Below, piece by piece: positions 28,418 through 38,725 of a stretch of 64,000 bases of DNA. Under the pieces are notes generated by a model. It did not search any database. It saw only the letters and a list, made by a program, of their open reading frames with translations, and was not told the DNA's origin. Numbering within the stretch: the first letter of the stretch is position 1; every line of letters begins with the position of its first letter. Source of the DNA: Arthrobacter bambusae (GTDB lineage Bacteria > Actinomycetota > Actinomycetes > Actinomycetales > Micrococcaceae); assembly GCF_022606295.1 (NCBI RefSeq), contig NZ_JAHHZS010000017.1, positions 1 through 64,000 on the forward strand, read 5' to 3'. A program made the translations under genes and the position numbers.

Positions 28418-29724
28418 CACAGACTGAAGCGTTTGATGCCGTCCAGATCATCAGCATCAAGCGGGACAAGGGCACACTGAGCCCGGAGCAGATTGACTGG
28501 ACCATCGATGCCTACACCCGTGGCGTCATCGCCGACGAGCAGATGGCGGCCCTGAACATGGCCATCCTGCTCAACGGGATGGATCGTGCCGAGATCTCCC
28601 GCTGGACCGAGGCGATGATCGCCTCGGGCGAGCGGATGGACTTCTCCAGCCTTCGGCGTCCCGACGGCGGCGTGAAGGCCACCACCGACAAACACTCCAC
28701 CGGGGGTGTCGGGGACAAGATCACGCTTCCGCTGGCGCCGTTGGTCGCAGTCTTCGGGGTGGCCGTTCCCCAGCTTTCCGGCAGGGGACTGGGCCACACG
28801 GGCGGCACGCTTGACAAGCTCGAAGCCATTCCCGGGTGGCGGGCGAACCTGAGCAACGAGGAAATCCTTGCCCAGCTGCAGGACGTGGGTGCGGTCATCT
28901 GCGCCGCCGGCACGGGCTTGGCTCCGGCGGACAAGAAGCTCTACGCCTTGCGCGACGTGACGGGCACAGTGGAAGCCATTCCCTTGATTGCGTCGTCCAT
29001 CATGAGCAAGAAGATCGCCGAAGGCACGGGCTCCCTCGTGCTCGATGTGAAGGTCGGGTCCGGGGCGTTCATGAAGGACGAAGCCCGTGCCCGCGAGCTG
29101 GCCGAAACCATGGTGGCCCTAGGCAAGGACGCGGGCGTCAACACCGTGGCCCTCCTGACCAACATGGGCACCCCGCTGGGCTTGACTGCGGGCAACGCCA
29201 TCGAGGTGGAGGAATCGGTGGAGGTGCTTGCGGGCGGCGGTCCGGAAGACGTCGTGGAACTGACCGTCAGGCTCGCCGAAGAAATGCTCGCCTGCGCCGG
29301 AGTGCACGATGCCGACCCCGCGGCCGCCCTGAAGGACGGCCGCGCTATGGACGTCTGGAACCGGATGATTGAAGCCCAGGGCGGGGATCCGCGCGCCGCC
29401 CTGCCCGTTGCGAAGGAATCCGAGGTCATCGCGGCTCCGGCAGACGGAGTCCTGGTGGAGCTCGATGCGTTGTCCGTGGGCGTGGCCGCGTGGCGCCTCG
29501 GCGCCGGTCGTGCGCGGAAGGAAGACATCGTCCAGGCCGGTGCGGGGGTACGGATGCACGCCAAACCAGGTGCCTTGGTCCGCGCAGGGGAGCCACTCAT
29601 GACCCTCCTGACCGACACTCCGGAAAAGTTCGAAAGGGCAAAGGAAGCCCTGGAAGGTGCCGTGCTCATCGCGCCGGAAGGCTCACGGCCGGCGCAACGG
29701 CTCATCATCGACCGGATCTCGTAG
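28414..29724 (+). CDS. deoA: Thymidine/pyrimidine-nucleoside phosphorylase
   Basis: The enzyme splits thymidine or deoxyuridine with phosphate to the base and deoxyribose-1-phosphate. The 436-aa product has the phosphate-binding KHSTGGVGDK motif, the family signature SGRGLGHTGGTLDKLEAIPG, and the C-terminal AGAGVRMHAKPGALV domain. The start GTG overlaps the cdd stop. Placed after a nucleoside importer and cdd, it completes a salvage pathway to uracil or thymine. Confidence 0.95.
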   Translation: MTQTEAFDAVQIISIKRDKGTLSPEQIDWTIDAYTRGVIADEQMAALNMAILLNGMDRAEISRWTEAMIASGERMDFSSLRRPDGGVKATTDKHSTGGVGDKITLPLAPLVAVFGVAVPQLSGRGLGHTGGTLDKLEAIPGWRANLSNEEILAQLQDVGAVICAAGTGLAPADKKLYALRDVTGTVEAIPLIASSIMSKKIAEGTGSLVLDVKVGSGAFMKDEARARELAETMVALGKDAGVNTVALLTNMGTPLGLTAGNAIEVEESVEVLAGGGPEDVVELTVRLAEEMLACAGVHDADPAAALKDGRAMDVWNRMIEAQGGDPRAALPVAKESEVIAAPADGVLVELDALSVGVAAWRLGAGRARKEDIVQAGAGVRMHAKPGALVRAGEPLMTLLTDTPEKFERAKEALEGAVLIAPEGSRPAQRLIIDRIS

Positions 29725-29791
29725 CTGTTGTTCTCCCGGGCATTTTCGGATGCCCGGGAGACAATCCCCGCGGCCATTCGTTGGGAAGACC

Positions 29792-30442
29792 GTGCAGGCG
29801 ATCAACGACTTCATCCTCTCGGCAGCCGGGCAGCCTTGGGTCTTGCTTCTGGTTTTTGCCTGCTGCGTGATCGACGGTTTCTTCCCGCCCATCCCGAGCG
29901 AGTCGGTGGTGGTGGGACTCGCGGCCGTTTCGGCGACGGCTGGGACGCCCAACACGTGGCTGCTGATCCTGGTGGGCGCCCTCGGGGCATTCACGGGCGA
30001 CAATATCGCCTATGCGATCGGCCGCAGGATAGGTGTCCACCGTTGGGGGTGGATGCGTTCACCAAGGATGCAAAGCGCCTTTCGCTGGGCCGGGCGCGAA
30101 CTCCGACGCCGGGCCGCGTCACTGATCATGGTGGCCCGGTTCGTCCCCATCGGCCGCGTGGCGGTCAACCTCACAGCCGGTGCAACCGGATTTCCGCGCC
30201 GCGTTTTTGTGGCCCTCACGGCCATGTCCGCCATTCTGTGGGCCAGCTACTCGGTGGCTATCGGATTGTTCTTCGGCCAGTGGTTCGAGCACAACCACCT
30301 GCTCGGGGCGACCATCGCGATCGTCGCGGCCGTCATCCTCGGAATCATCGTGGACCGGATCATCAGCAAAGTCCGCGGGGCCACGCCGATCACTGAAGAG
30401 GACGAAGAGACCGGGGAGCCCGAGGAGGAAGCCGTCGTGTGA
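29792..30442 (+). CDS. DedA-family membrane protein (copy 1)
   Basis: The 216-aa product has the DedA/SNARE-associated PF09335 pattern: VIDGFFPPIPSESVVVGLAA, then GDNIAYAIGRRIG, then ARFVPIGRVAVNLTAG. Hydrophobic segments surround these, and the C-terminal tail is acidic. DedA proteins are implicated in lipid-carrier or lipid flipping and membrane homeostasis. The GTG at 29792 is chosen because it aligns with the start of the paralogue 870 nt downstream. Confidence 0.9.
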   Translation: MQAINDFILSAAGQPWVLLLVFACCVIDGFFPPIPSESVVVGLAAVSATAGTPNTWLLILVGALGAFTGDNIAYAIGRRIGVHRWGWMRSPRMQSAFRWAGRELRRRAASLIMVARFVPIGRVAVNLTAGATGFPRRVFVALTAMSAILWASYSVAIGLFFGQWFEHNHLLGATIAIVAAVILGIIVDRIISKVRGATPITEEDEETGEPEEEAVV

Positions 30443-30661
30443 GACGGGGTGGCCAAGGCGGCGCCGCCTCCTCCTGGGGTATGACTCCCACGGGACCGGA
30501 AGATCCGTCCACAGGGGGATGCTTCCATTCCACCTTTCGAGCTAGCCTTAAATTGTGTTCTTCCCCGGCTGGGGCGTAGCGAACGAGGTCCCGGCCATGG
30601 GACACTGGATAGCGATCTGTGTCGCGCAACCGCGTGACTTTCCTTGAGGAGCAATGCCTGC

Positions 30662-31369
30662 GTGGAATTCATGAACCACATGCTCGAGCATGCCGCCGGG
30701 CAACCGTGGATCTACCCGGTGCTCCTGGTTTTCTTTTTCATCGACGGCTTTGCCACGATCCTTCCCAGCGAGACGGCCATCGTCGGGCTCTCGGCCCTTG
30801 CGATGCACCGCGGCGAGCCCAACCTGTGGCTCCTCGGCGCCACCGCGCTGGTCGGGGCCATGGCCGGTGACAACATGGCCTACATGCTGGGCCGCAAGAT
30901 CGGCCTGGACCGCTGGAAATGGATGCGCAAGCCCAAGGTCCAGAAGATGTTCGCCTGGGCACACTACGAGCTGGACAAACGCGGCGCCGTGCTCATCTTC
31001 ACGGCCCGGTACATCCCTTGGGGCCGCGTCGCGGTGAACTACGTCGCCGGACAGACCGGATTTCGCCACAAGACCTTCTTCTTCCTGGATGCCTTCGCAT
31101 GCTTCACGTGGGTTGTCTATTCGATCGGCGTCGGATCACTCGCCGGCCACTGGGTGCACAACAACCCGCTCCTTGGCGTGGGGATTGCCGTGGCATTCGC
31201 CGTGGTACTCGGCGTCATCGTGGACCACACCTTGCGTTGGTGGCACAAGCACCTGGAGAAGAAGGACGCGGAGAAGAAAGAATCAGCTTCCGCGGAAGCA
31301 GCCGCAGCAGACGAAGGGACCGCGATTAACGCGGCGGCCGGCGTCGAGCGCTCACACCCTGCTGGCTAA
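30662..31369 (+). CDS. DedA-family membrane protein (copy 2)
   Basis: The 235-aa product is a tandem paralogue of the upstream gene. It has FFIDGFATILPSETAIVGLS, GDNMAYMLGRKIG and ARYIPWGRVAVNYVAGQTG, with a Lys/Glu/Ala-rich tail. The GTG at 30662 aligns residue-for-residue with copy 1 (both reach AAGQPW at residues 11-16) and is preceded by GAGGAG. TTG 30644 and ATG 30671 are alternatives. A 220-nt gap separates the copies, so each may have its own promoter. Confidence 0.9.
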   Translation: MEFMNHMLEHAAGQPWIYPVLLVFFFIDGFATILPSETAIVGLSALAMHRGEPNLWLLGATALVGAMAGDNMAYMLGRKIGLDRWKWMRKPKVQKMFAWAHYELDKRGAVLIFTARYIPWGRVAVNYVAGQTGFRHKTFFFLDAFACFTWVVYSIGVGSLAGHWVHNNPLLGVGIAVAFAVVLGVIVDHTLRWWHKHLEKKDAEKKESASAEAAAADEGTAINAAAGVERSHPAG

Positions 31370-31397
31370 GCTTCTTCCGTCCCCCTAGAGTTGAGAC

Positions 31398-32552
31398 GTG
31401 ACTGAGCCTATTGTTGATGCCGCCCCTGCCCTTGATTTCGACCTGAAGAGCCTGCCGAAGGTTTCCCTTCACGATCACCTGGACGGGGGACTGCGCCCGG
31501 CCACCATCATCGAGCTGGCGGAGGCCGTCGGCCACACCCTTCCCTCCACGGATCCCGTAGCGCTGGGCCAGTGGTTCCGTGAGTCCGCGGATTCAGGTTC
31601 CCTGGTCCGCTACCTCGAAACCTTCGACCACACGATTGCCGTCATGCAGACCAAGGAAGGCCTGGCGCGCGTCGCCAAGGAGTTCGTTGAGGACCTCGCG
31701 GACGACGGCGTCGTGTACGGCGAGATCCGTTGGGCACCTGAGCAGCACCTGCAGAAGGGCCTCACCCTGGACGAGGTCGTGTACGCGGTCCAGGAAGGGC
31801 TCGACGCCGGCGTGGACGCCGTTGAGGAGTCCGGCCGCCAGATCCAGGTGGGCCAGCTCATCACGGCGATGCGCCACGCGGACCGCGGCCAGGAAATTGC
31901 CGAGCTCGCCGTGCGCCACCGCTACAACGGAGCCGTGGGCTTCGACATCGCCGGAGCCGAGGACGGCTTCCTGCCGTCCCGCTTCAAGGACGCATTCACC
32001 TACCTGGCCGAACACAATTTTCCGGCTACCGTGCACGCCGGCGAAGCCGCAGGCCTGGAAAGCATCCAGTCCGCACTCGTGGACGGCCGGGCCCTGCGCC
32101 TGGGCCACGGAGTGCGTATCGCCGAGGACATCACGGTTGAATTCGAGGACGCCGAAGGCGAAGAAGCCGACGACGACGCCGAGGACACCATCGGCATGGT
32201 CACGTTGGGTGAGGTGGCCGGCTGGGTCCGCGATCGCGGGATTGCGCTGGAAATCTGCCCCTCGTCCAACCTGCAGACCGGCGCCATCGCGAACTTCGGC
32301 GAAGGCATCGAGAACCACCCGCTGGACATGCTGTACCAGCTGGGCTTCAACGTCACCATCAACACGGACAACCGGCTCATGAGCGGCGTGACCCTCACGG
32401 ACGAGTTCGAGCTTCTCGTGGAGACCTTCGACTACGATCTCGACGACCTCCTCGAATTGACCCTCAACGCGGCCGAGTCGTCGTTCTTGCCGCTGGACGA
32501 AAAAGAAGCGTTGGTGGAGTACATCAACGACGCCTACGCCAACCTTGGCTGA
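31398..32552 (+). CDS. add: Adenosine deaminase
   Basis: The enzyme deaminates (deoxy)adenosine to (deoxy)inosine. The 384-aa product has the zinc ligands in LHDHLDGG (His25, His27), the HAGEAAG and LGHGVR motifs, EICPSSNLQTGA, and the catalytic NTDNRL where many relatives have NTDDP. A 20-residue acidic insert (around 253-268) precedes the EICPSSN block. TAGAGT (31386-31391) lies 6 nt before the GTG. It joins the nucleoside block as the purine arm. It overlaps mazG by 8 nt. Confidence 0.93.
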   Translation: MTEPIVDAAPALDFDLKSLPKVSLHDHLDGGLRPATIIELAEAVGHTLPSTDPVALGQWFRESADSGSLVRYLETFDHTIAVMQTKEGLARVAKEFVEDLADDGVVYGEIRWAPEQHLQKGLTLDEVVYAVQEGLDAGVDAVEESGRQIQVGQLITAMRHADRGQEIAELAVRHRYNGAVGFDIAGAEDGFLPSRFKDAFTYLAEHNFPATVHAGEAAGLESIQSALVDGRALRLGHGVRIAEDITVEFEDAEGEEADDDAEDTIGMVTLGEVAGWVRDRGIALEICPSSNLQTGAIANFGEGIENHPLDMLYQLGFNVTINTDNRLMSGVTLTDEFELLVETFDYDLDDLLELTLNAAESSFLPLDEKEALVEYINDAYANLG

Positions 32553-33252
32553 ACAAAGCCCTGCAGGCGCGGTTGGGGAGCTGCTGGGGAAGATAGCCTC
32601 TTTGCGGGAGCACTGCCCGTGGATGGGGGAGCTGACCCACGAATCCCTCGTCGAGTACCTGATCGAGGAAGCGTACGAAGTGGTCGACTCGATCGAAGCC
32701 GGCGCGGCCGGCACCGACACGGCCGACGAACTCCGCGGCGAGCTGGGTGACGTGCTGCTCCAAGTAGTGCTGCACGCCCGGCTCGCCGAGGAACGCGGCC
32801 AGTTCACCTTCGACGACGTCGCCCGCACCATCACGGAAAAGATGGTGCGGCGAAATCCGCACGTCTTCAGGCCTGACGGATCCTTGCAGGATTCCTTCCC
32901 GGCCACCGTGGAGGAGATCGTCGAAAAATGGGACGCCGTGAAGAAGGCCGAAAAGCCCGGGCGTTCGGATCCTTTCGAAGGCATCCCGCCGCACCTTCCT
33001 GCCCTCGCCCTGGCGCAAAAGTCGCTTGACCGTGCCGAGCGTTCGGGCGGCCCGGAGCGCACAGGCCGACCCGTCGCGGCGGCGGAGGTTCCCGACTCCG
33101 AAGCTGCGCTTGGAGACTTGCTGCTCGCCGTGGTCGCGGGCTCACGGGAGAAGGGTTTCGACGCCGAACGGGCCCTGCGCGCTGCGGTCCGCCGCTACCA
33201 GGGCCGCGACGGCGATGCCACAAAACGTGAGGGGTCCGACGCTGTTCCGTAA
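32545..33252 (+). CDS. mazG: MazG-type nucleoside triphosphate pyrophosphohydrolase
   Basis: The enzyme hydrolyses (d)NTPs to monophosphates, a housecleaning role. The 235-aa product has one complete MazG core: CPWMGELTHESLVEYLIEEAYE followed by the metal-binding ELGDVLLQVVLHA. The C-terminal half, which in longer MazG proteins is a second core, is reduced to a diverged Ala/Arg-rich remnant. It starts at the TTG at 32545, overlapping the add stop, so the two are translationally coupled. Confidence 0.88.
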   Translation: MAEQSPAGAVGELLGKIASLREHCPWMGELTHESLVEYLIEEAYEVVDSIEAGAAGTDTADELRGELGDVLLQVVLHARLAEERGQFTFDDVARTITEKMVRRNPHVFRPDGSLQDSFPATVEEIVEKWDAVKKAEKPGRSDPFEGIPPHLPALALAQKSLDRAERSGGPERTGRPVAAAEVPDSEAALGDLLLAVVAGSREKGFDAERALRAAVRRYQGRDGDATKREGSDAVP

Positions 33253-34626
<1,374 letters not shown>

Positions 34627-34644
34627 TATCCGCTGAAACAGCTG

Positions 34645-34687
34645 ACCGGTGGCTATGGTGGAAAGACCATAGCCACCGGTTCTGTTT
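34645..34687 (+). terminator. Rho-independent terminator after eno
   Basis: Perfect 15-bp arms (34645-34659 and 34666-34680, ACCGGTGGCTATGGT and its complement) with a GGAAAG loop, followed by TCTGTTT. Confidence 0.92.
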
Positions 34688-34783
34688 AACGAAATGTGCG
34701 AGCACTTCGGCAAACCGCAGGCTCCGTGAGGCACACAACGCGCAGCAACCCGCCAGGCAAGCACCAGGCATTACAGGAGTGTC

Positions 34784-35521
34784 ATGGCCACCCGCCGCCC
34801 CAAGGTCCCCCGGGCCGATGCCCTCGGCCGTTCGCCCCAGAAGAACCCCGACAGTGGCCATGTCATCCGTGCCGACTTCGGCGAGTCCCGCAAGGCAACC
34901 GCGCCCCAACAGGAAAGCGCAGTTCACGCCGGGTCCAGGGCGCCGTCCAATGCCACAGCCGAAGGCAGCGCCCAAAGCAAGGGCCAGTCCGGCACAAAGG
35001 GCGGAGCTGCCCCGAAACCGGGACGTCCGCATGCGGGCGGGCCGGGAAGCTTGCCGGTTGTCGGCAAGGCGTCCGGCAAAACGTCCGGCGCTGGCTCCAC
35101 CCACCAGGACAAGGACCACGGCGCGCGCCCGGTGCCCGCGAAGGCGTTCTCCGGCCGCATGCTTGCCCTCGCCGTGGTGATGATAGCGATCACCATCATG
35201 CTCGCGCCCACGGTCAAGATCTGGTTGGAGAAAAAGGCTGAAATCTCGGGCCTGGAAGCCGATATTGCGAGCAAGCAGGCCGAGCAAGCCAGCCTCCAGA
35301 AGCAGATCACGCGGTGGCAGGACCCCAACTACGTGAAACAACAAGCCCGGGACCGCATTAACATGGTTATGCCGGGTGAAGCAGGCTACTGGGTGTTTGG
35401 TGGAGACGTTCCCGCCGGGACACCCGGTGGAAGCACCAGCTCAGGGGCTTCCGGAAGCCCGTCCAATCTGCCGTGGGTGGATGGGCTATGGGAATCCATC
35501 AGGCGCTCGGCAACAGACTAG
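34784..35521 (+). CDS. DivIC/FtsB-family septum formation protein
   Basis: The 245-aa product has a long basic, Ala/Gly-rich cytoplasmic N-terminus (about 120 residues) and one membrane helix (about 126-146). A short coiled coil (KKAEISGLEADIASKQAEQASLQKQI) and the PF04977-type sequence WQDPNYVKQQARDRINMVMPGE follow. It is probably a bitopic divisome component acting with FtsL/FtsQ equivalents. CAGGAG precedes the ATG at 34784. Its place directly after eno and before DUF501 and ppx is a conserved actinobacterial order. Confidence 0.9.
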   Translation: MATRRPKVPRADALGRSPQKNPDSGHVIRADFGESRKATAPQQESAVHAGSRAPSNATAEGSAQSKGQSGTKGGAAPKPGRPHAGGPGSLPVVGKASGKTSGAGSTHQDKDHGARPVPAKAFSGRMLALAVVMIAITIMLAPTVKIWLEKKAEISGLEADIASKQAEQASLQKQITRWQDPNYVKQQARDRINMVMPGEAGYWVFGGDVPAGTPGGSTSSGASGSPSNLPWVDGLWESIRRSATD

Positions 35522-35577
35522 ACGCGGTGCCCGCCGCCGTCGCGCACTGACGGGCGCGACCAAACAGGGCAGGAAGG

Positions 35578-36294
35578 ATGGCAGCGCCAGTGGAAGAGAC
35601 CTCGGCACCTGCATCGCAGGAGTCACGCAAGCCATCAGCACACGATCTCGAAATCCTCAGCCGCCAGCTCGGGCGGCCGGTGCGCGACGTCGTCGAAATC
35701 CCGGCGCGCTGCGTGTGCGGCAACCCGTTGGTCGCCGCGACCGCTCCGCGGTTGAGCAACGGCACTCCGTTTCCGACGACGTTCTACTTGACGCACCCCG
35801 TCATCACCGCAGCCGTGTCGCGCCTGGAGGCCGGCGGGCTCATGAATGAGATGAACGAACGGCTCACCGCGGACGGGCCTTTGGCTGCGGCTTACAGGGG
35901 CGCCCACGAGGCCTATCTCCAGGCGCGTGACGAGATTGCCGGACGTGCCGGTACCGGGGACGTCCCCGAGATCGCCGGCATCTCTGCCGGCGGCATGCCC
36001 ACCCGCGTGAAGTGCCTGCACGTCCTGGTTGGCCACTCCCTGGCGGCCGGTCCCGGCGTCAATCCGCTCGGCGACGAGGCCATCGAGGCGATCAGCGAAT
36101 GGTGGACCGCGGACCGCTGCTATTGCGACGGCGCGTGGGACAGCGCAGGGGAGGCCCCGTCCAGGGACCTCAGCCGCCACGGACCGCAGGGCCTGCCGGA
36201 CATCGTGGGCCGTCCCGCACCTGTCCGCAAATCCACGTCCTCCCACGGAGCACAAGCGTCCGCGGAGTCGGTCGCAGGGGAGCGCAACGCATGA
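35578..36294 (+). CDS. DUF501 domain protein
   Basis: The 238-aa product has the DUF501 features VCGNPLVAATAPRL and GTPFPTTFYLTHP near residues 43-70, a central conserved VKCLHVLVGHSLAAG, and a late ADRCYCDG cysteine pair. The cysteines at CVCG and CYC could bind a metal. The biochemical role is unknown. It lies between divIC and ppx, overlapping ppx by 4 nt, in the arrangement usual for actinobacteria. Confidence 0.88.
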   Translation: MAAPVEETSAPASQESRKPSAHDLEILSRQLGRPVRDVVEIPARCVCGNPLVAATAPRLSNGTPFPTTFYLTHPVITAAVSRLEAGGLMNEMNERLTADGPLAAAYRGAHEAYLQARDEIAGRAGTGDVPEIAGISAGGMPTRVKCLHVLVGHSLAAGPGVNPLGDEAIEAISEWWTADRCYCDGAWDSAGEAPSRDLSRHGPQGLPDIVGRPAPVRKSTSSHGAQASAESVAGERNA

Positions 36295-37241
36295 ACCGGG
36301 TAGCCGCCATCGATTGTGGCACCAATTCGATCCGCCTACTCATTGCGGATTCCAACGGCGCGGGAACAGGGTCTCCGTTGCGGGACATCGTCCGTGAGAT
36401 GCGCGTCGTTCGCCTCGGCCAAGGGGTTGACGCCACCGGCGAGCTTGCTCCCGAGGCGCTCGAACGCACCTTCGCGGCAACCGCGGACTACGCCGAGCTG
36501 ATCCGCCGTCATGATGCCCGGGGCGTCCGTTTCGTGGCGACCTCTGCCAGCCGCGACGCCCGCAACCGGGACGTCTTCGTTGACGGGATCCGGGAGCTGC
36601 TGGGCGTCGAACCCGAGGTCATCTCCGGCGACGAAGAAGCCGCGCTGTCCTTCGCGGGTGCAAGCAGCGTGCTTCCATCACGCGGCAAGGATCCGGTGCT
36701 GGTGGTTGACCTCGGCGGCGGAAGCACCGAGTTCGTCCTCGGCGACTCCGACGGCGTCATTGCCGCCAAATCCGTCGACATCGGCTGCGTGCGCTTGACT
36801 GAACGGCACCTCCGCAGCGATCCTCCGACGCCGGAGCAGATCGCCGCAGCGGAAGCCGACGTCGACGCAGCCATTGATCTCGTCGCCCGCACGGTCCCGC
36901 TGGGCCGGGCCACCGCCGTCGTCGGCGTTGCCGGAACCGTCACCACCATCACGGCGCACGCCCTGGGCCTGGGCGAGTACGATCCCGCACTGATCCACGG
37001 TGCCAGCCTGGACCTGGAGACCATCAGCAAGGCCGCCACGAGCCTGCTGGAAATGAGCCGCGAAGAGCGTGCCCTGCTGCCCTACATGCACCCCGGACGT
37101 GTTGACGTCATCGGAGCCGGAGCCCTCGTCTGGCGCCGCATCCTCCAGCGTTGGGCCGAGCCCGGAAACGGCTCCATCACAGCGGCCATCTCCAGCGAGC
37201 ATGACATCCTCGACGGCATCGCGCTGAGTATCCGCTCATGA
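36291..37241 (+). CDS. ppx: Exopolyphosphatase / guanosine pentaphosphatase (Ppx/GppA)
   Basis: The 316-aa single-domain protein has the sugar-kinase-like fold motifs AAIDCGTNSIRLLIAD, ATSASRDARN, SGDEEAALSF, VVDLGGGSTEFVLG and VGVAGTVTT. It probably hydrolyses polyphosphate or pppGpp; the C-terminal domains of long Ppx forms are absent. The ATG at 36291 overlaps the DUF501 stop. The stop lies at the start of a small 17-bp tandem repeat. Confidence 0.92.
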   Translation: MNRVAAIDCGTNSIRLLIADSNGAGTGSPLRDIVREMRVVRLGQGVDATGELAPEALERTFAATADYAELIRRHDARGVRFVATSASRDARNRDVFVDGIRELLGVEPEVISGDEEAALSFAGASSVLPSRGKDPVLVVDLGGGSTEFVLGDSDGVIAAKSVDIGCVRLTERHLRSDPPTPEQIAAAEADVDAAIDLVARTVPLGRATAVVGVAGTVTTITAHALGLGEYDPALIHGASLDLETISKAATSLLEMSREERALLPYMHPGRVDVIGAGALVWRRILQRWAEPGNGSITAAISSEHDILDGIALSIRS

Positions 37242-37273
37242 TGGGTGTCCGCTAAAGATGGGTATCCGCTGAT
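37226..37273. repeat. Degenerate 17-bp tandem repeat at the ppx-protease junction
   Basis: Two adjacent 17-bp units (37240-37256 and 37257-37273, GATGGGTRTCCGCT core) follow a partial unit (37226-37239) that forms the last codons of ppx. The array covers the intergenic space up to the protease start codon. Confidence 0.65.
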
Positions 37274-38654
37274 GACGTTGCCACACGGTTGGCGCCGCCG
37301 CGCGGCATCGGCCGCGCTGGCCGCCATGCTGGCCGGGGGAAGCCTTGCGGGGGCCCTTGTCGCCGCGCCCTCGGCGTTCGCCGACTCGTGGCGGGACAAG
37401 GAATACTGGCTCACCGAGTACGGCATCACCGCCGCCTGGCAGGTATCCAAGGGCGCGGGCGTGAAGGTGGCCATCATCGACAGCGGGGTGGACGGACAAC
37501 ACCCCGATCTCAAAGGTGCGGTGGTTGGCGGAACCGACGCTTCCGGCGCGGGCGATCCGAACGGGCAGAAGAGCATCGGGGCCAAACCCGAGCACGGAAC
37601 CCTCGTGGCCACGCTCCTTGCCGGGCGTGGACACGCTGCTCCCAACCCGTCGGCCTCCCCGTCGTCGTCTCCGTCGCCAGGTTCCGGCGTCGGCACCGAC
37701 GGAATCGTGGGCGTAGCCCCCGAGGCCCAGATCCTGTCGGTTTCCGCTTGGCTCGGTTCACCGAACCCGGCGGGCAAGACGGACCAGGAACAGATTCCCG
37801 AAGCTGTCCGGTGGGCCGTGGACAACGGCGCCAAGGTCATCAATATTTCCCTCGGCAGCACCTCGCCGGATTGGCCCCAAAGCTGGGACGCGGCATTCCT
37901 CTATGCCGAACAAAAGGACGTGGTGATCGTGGCCGCGGCGGGCAACCGGATCGGCGGCAACGTCCAGGTGGGCGCCCCCGCCACGATTCCAGGCGTCCTG
38001 ACAGTGGCAGGACTCGACCGGAACCGCATGGCCAGCGTGGATGCTTCATCGCAGGGAATCAGCATCGGCGTCTCGGCGCCCGCGGAAAAGCTGGTGGGGG
38101 GCCTGCCCGGGGGGAGCTACGAGGATTGGGCAGGCACATCGGGTTCCGCGCCGATTGTCTCCGGCGTTGCGGCGCTCATCCGCTCGAAATGGCCTGATAT
38201 GAGCGCCAAGCAGGTCATCAACAGGATAGTGTCCACGGCCGTGGATGCCGGCGCGCCCGGCAAGGACCCGATCTACGGCTACGGCATCCTCAACGCCGAG
38301 GCGGCCCTGAAAGCCGATGTGCCGGAGGTGACGAGTAATCCGGTGGGATCCATTGCAGACTGGATCAGGGTCCACCGACGCGGGGACCTCAGCAGCCCCA
38401 CGCCGCAGGCTGCGTCGTCGCCGAGCATCCCCGCGGCGACCTTGGCCGATCCCACTGTTCCCGTCGCCAAGGCGCCCTCGCAGCCCGACACAGCCGTTCC
38501 GGCGGCTGTGGTGATCGGCTTCGGTTCGCTCTTCGTGGCGATCGTTGCGGGCGCCTCCGTCCAATTGAGGCGCGCCTACCGGACGACCCCCGAACTGCCC
38601 GACGGGCCCGCGACCGGCGTGGTGGACGTCGTGGATCAGGGCGGCCCGAAATAG
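37272..38654 (+). CDS. S8-family serine protease, mycosin-like, membrane-anchored
   Basis: The 460-aa exported subtilase has a signal peptide (about residues 1-38, cleavage after AFA). The catalytic triad is Asp70 in VAIIDSGVDG, His108 in KPEHGTLVATLLAG and Ser290 in AGTSGSAPIVSG. A Pro/Ala-rich linker precedes a C-terminal membrane helix (about 418-440) with a short basic tail, the layout of mycosins. No ESX/type VII genes are nearby, so a secretion role is not supported. The ATG at 37272 gives the expected signal peptide. Confidence 0.88.
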   Translation: MTLPHGWRRRAASAALAAMLAGGSLAGALVAAPSAFADSWRDKEYWLTEYGITAAWQVSKGAGVKVAIIDSGVDGQHPDLKGAVVGGTDASGAGDPNGQKSIGAKPEHGTLVATLLAGRGHAAPNPSASPSSSPSPGSGVGTDGIVGVAPEAQILSVSAWLGSPNPAGKTDQEQIPEAVRWAVDNGAKVINISLGSTSPDWPQSWDAAFLYAEQKDVVIVAAAGNRIGGNVQVGAPATIPGVLTVAGLDRNRMASVDASSQGISIGVSAPAEKLVGGLPGGSYEDWAGTSGSAPIVSGVAALIRSKWPDMSAKQVINRIVSTAVDAGAPGKDPIYGYGILNAEAALKADVPEVTSNPVGSIADWIRVHRRGDLSSPTPQAASSPSIPAATLADPTVPVAKAPSQPDTAVPAAVVIGFGSLFVAIVAGASVQLRRAYRTTPELPDGPATGVVDVVDQGGPK

Positions 38655-38688
38655 CCCCCGGCGCAGGTGCGTAGCTTCGGGAAATAGT

Positions 38689-38706
38689 TAGTGAAGATTT
38701 TCACAA
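38689..38706 (+). promoter_or_regulatory. Rex-type redox operator upstream of ndh
   Basis: The 18-mer TAGTGAA-GATT-TTCACAA matches the Rex consensus TTGTGAA-N4-TTCACAA at all but one position. It covers the -35 region of a promoter whose TACTCT -10 is at 38714-38719. Rex represses respiratory genes when NAD+/NADH is high and releases DNA on binding NADH. An NADH dehydrogenase gene is a classical target. Confidence 0.8.
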
Positions 38707-38725
38707 GGTGCTGTACTCTATTCTT

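Noticed and set aside
37272..38654. Evidence of a type VII secretion system from the mycosin-like protease
   Set aside because: No ESX, Ecc or WXG100 genes are in the window, and the neighbourhood is housekeeping.
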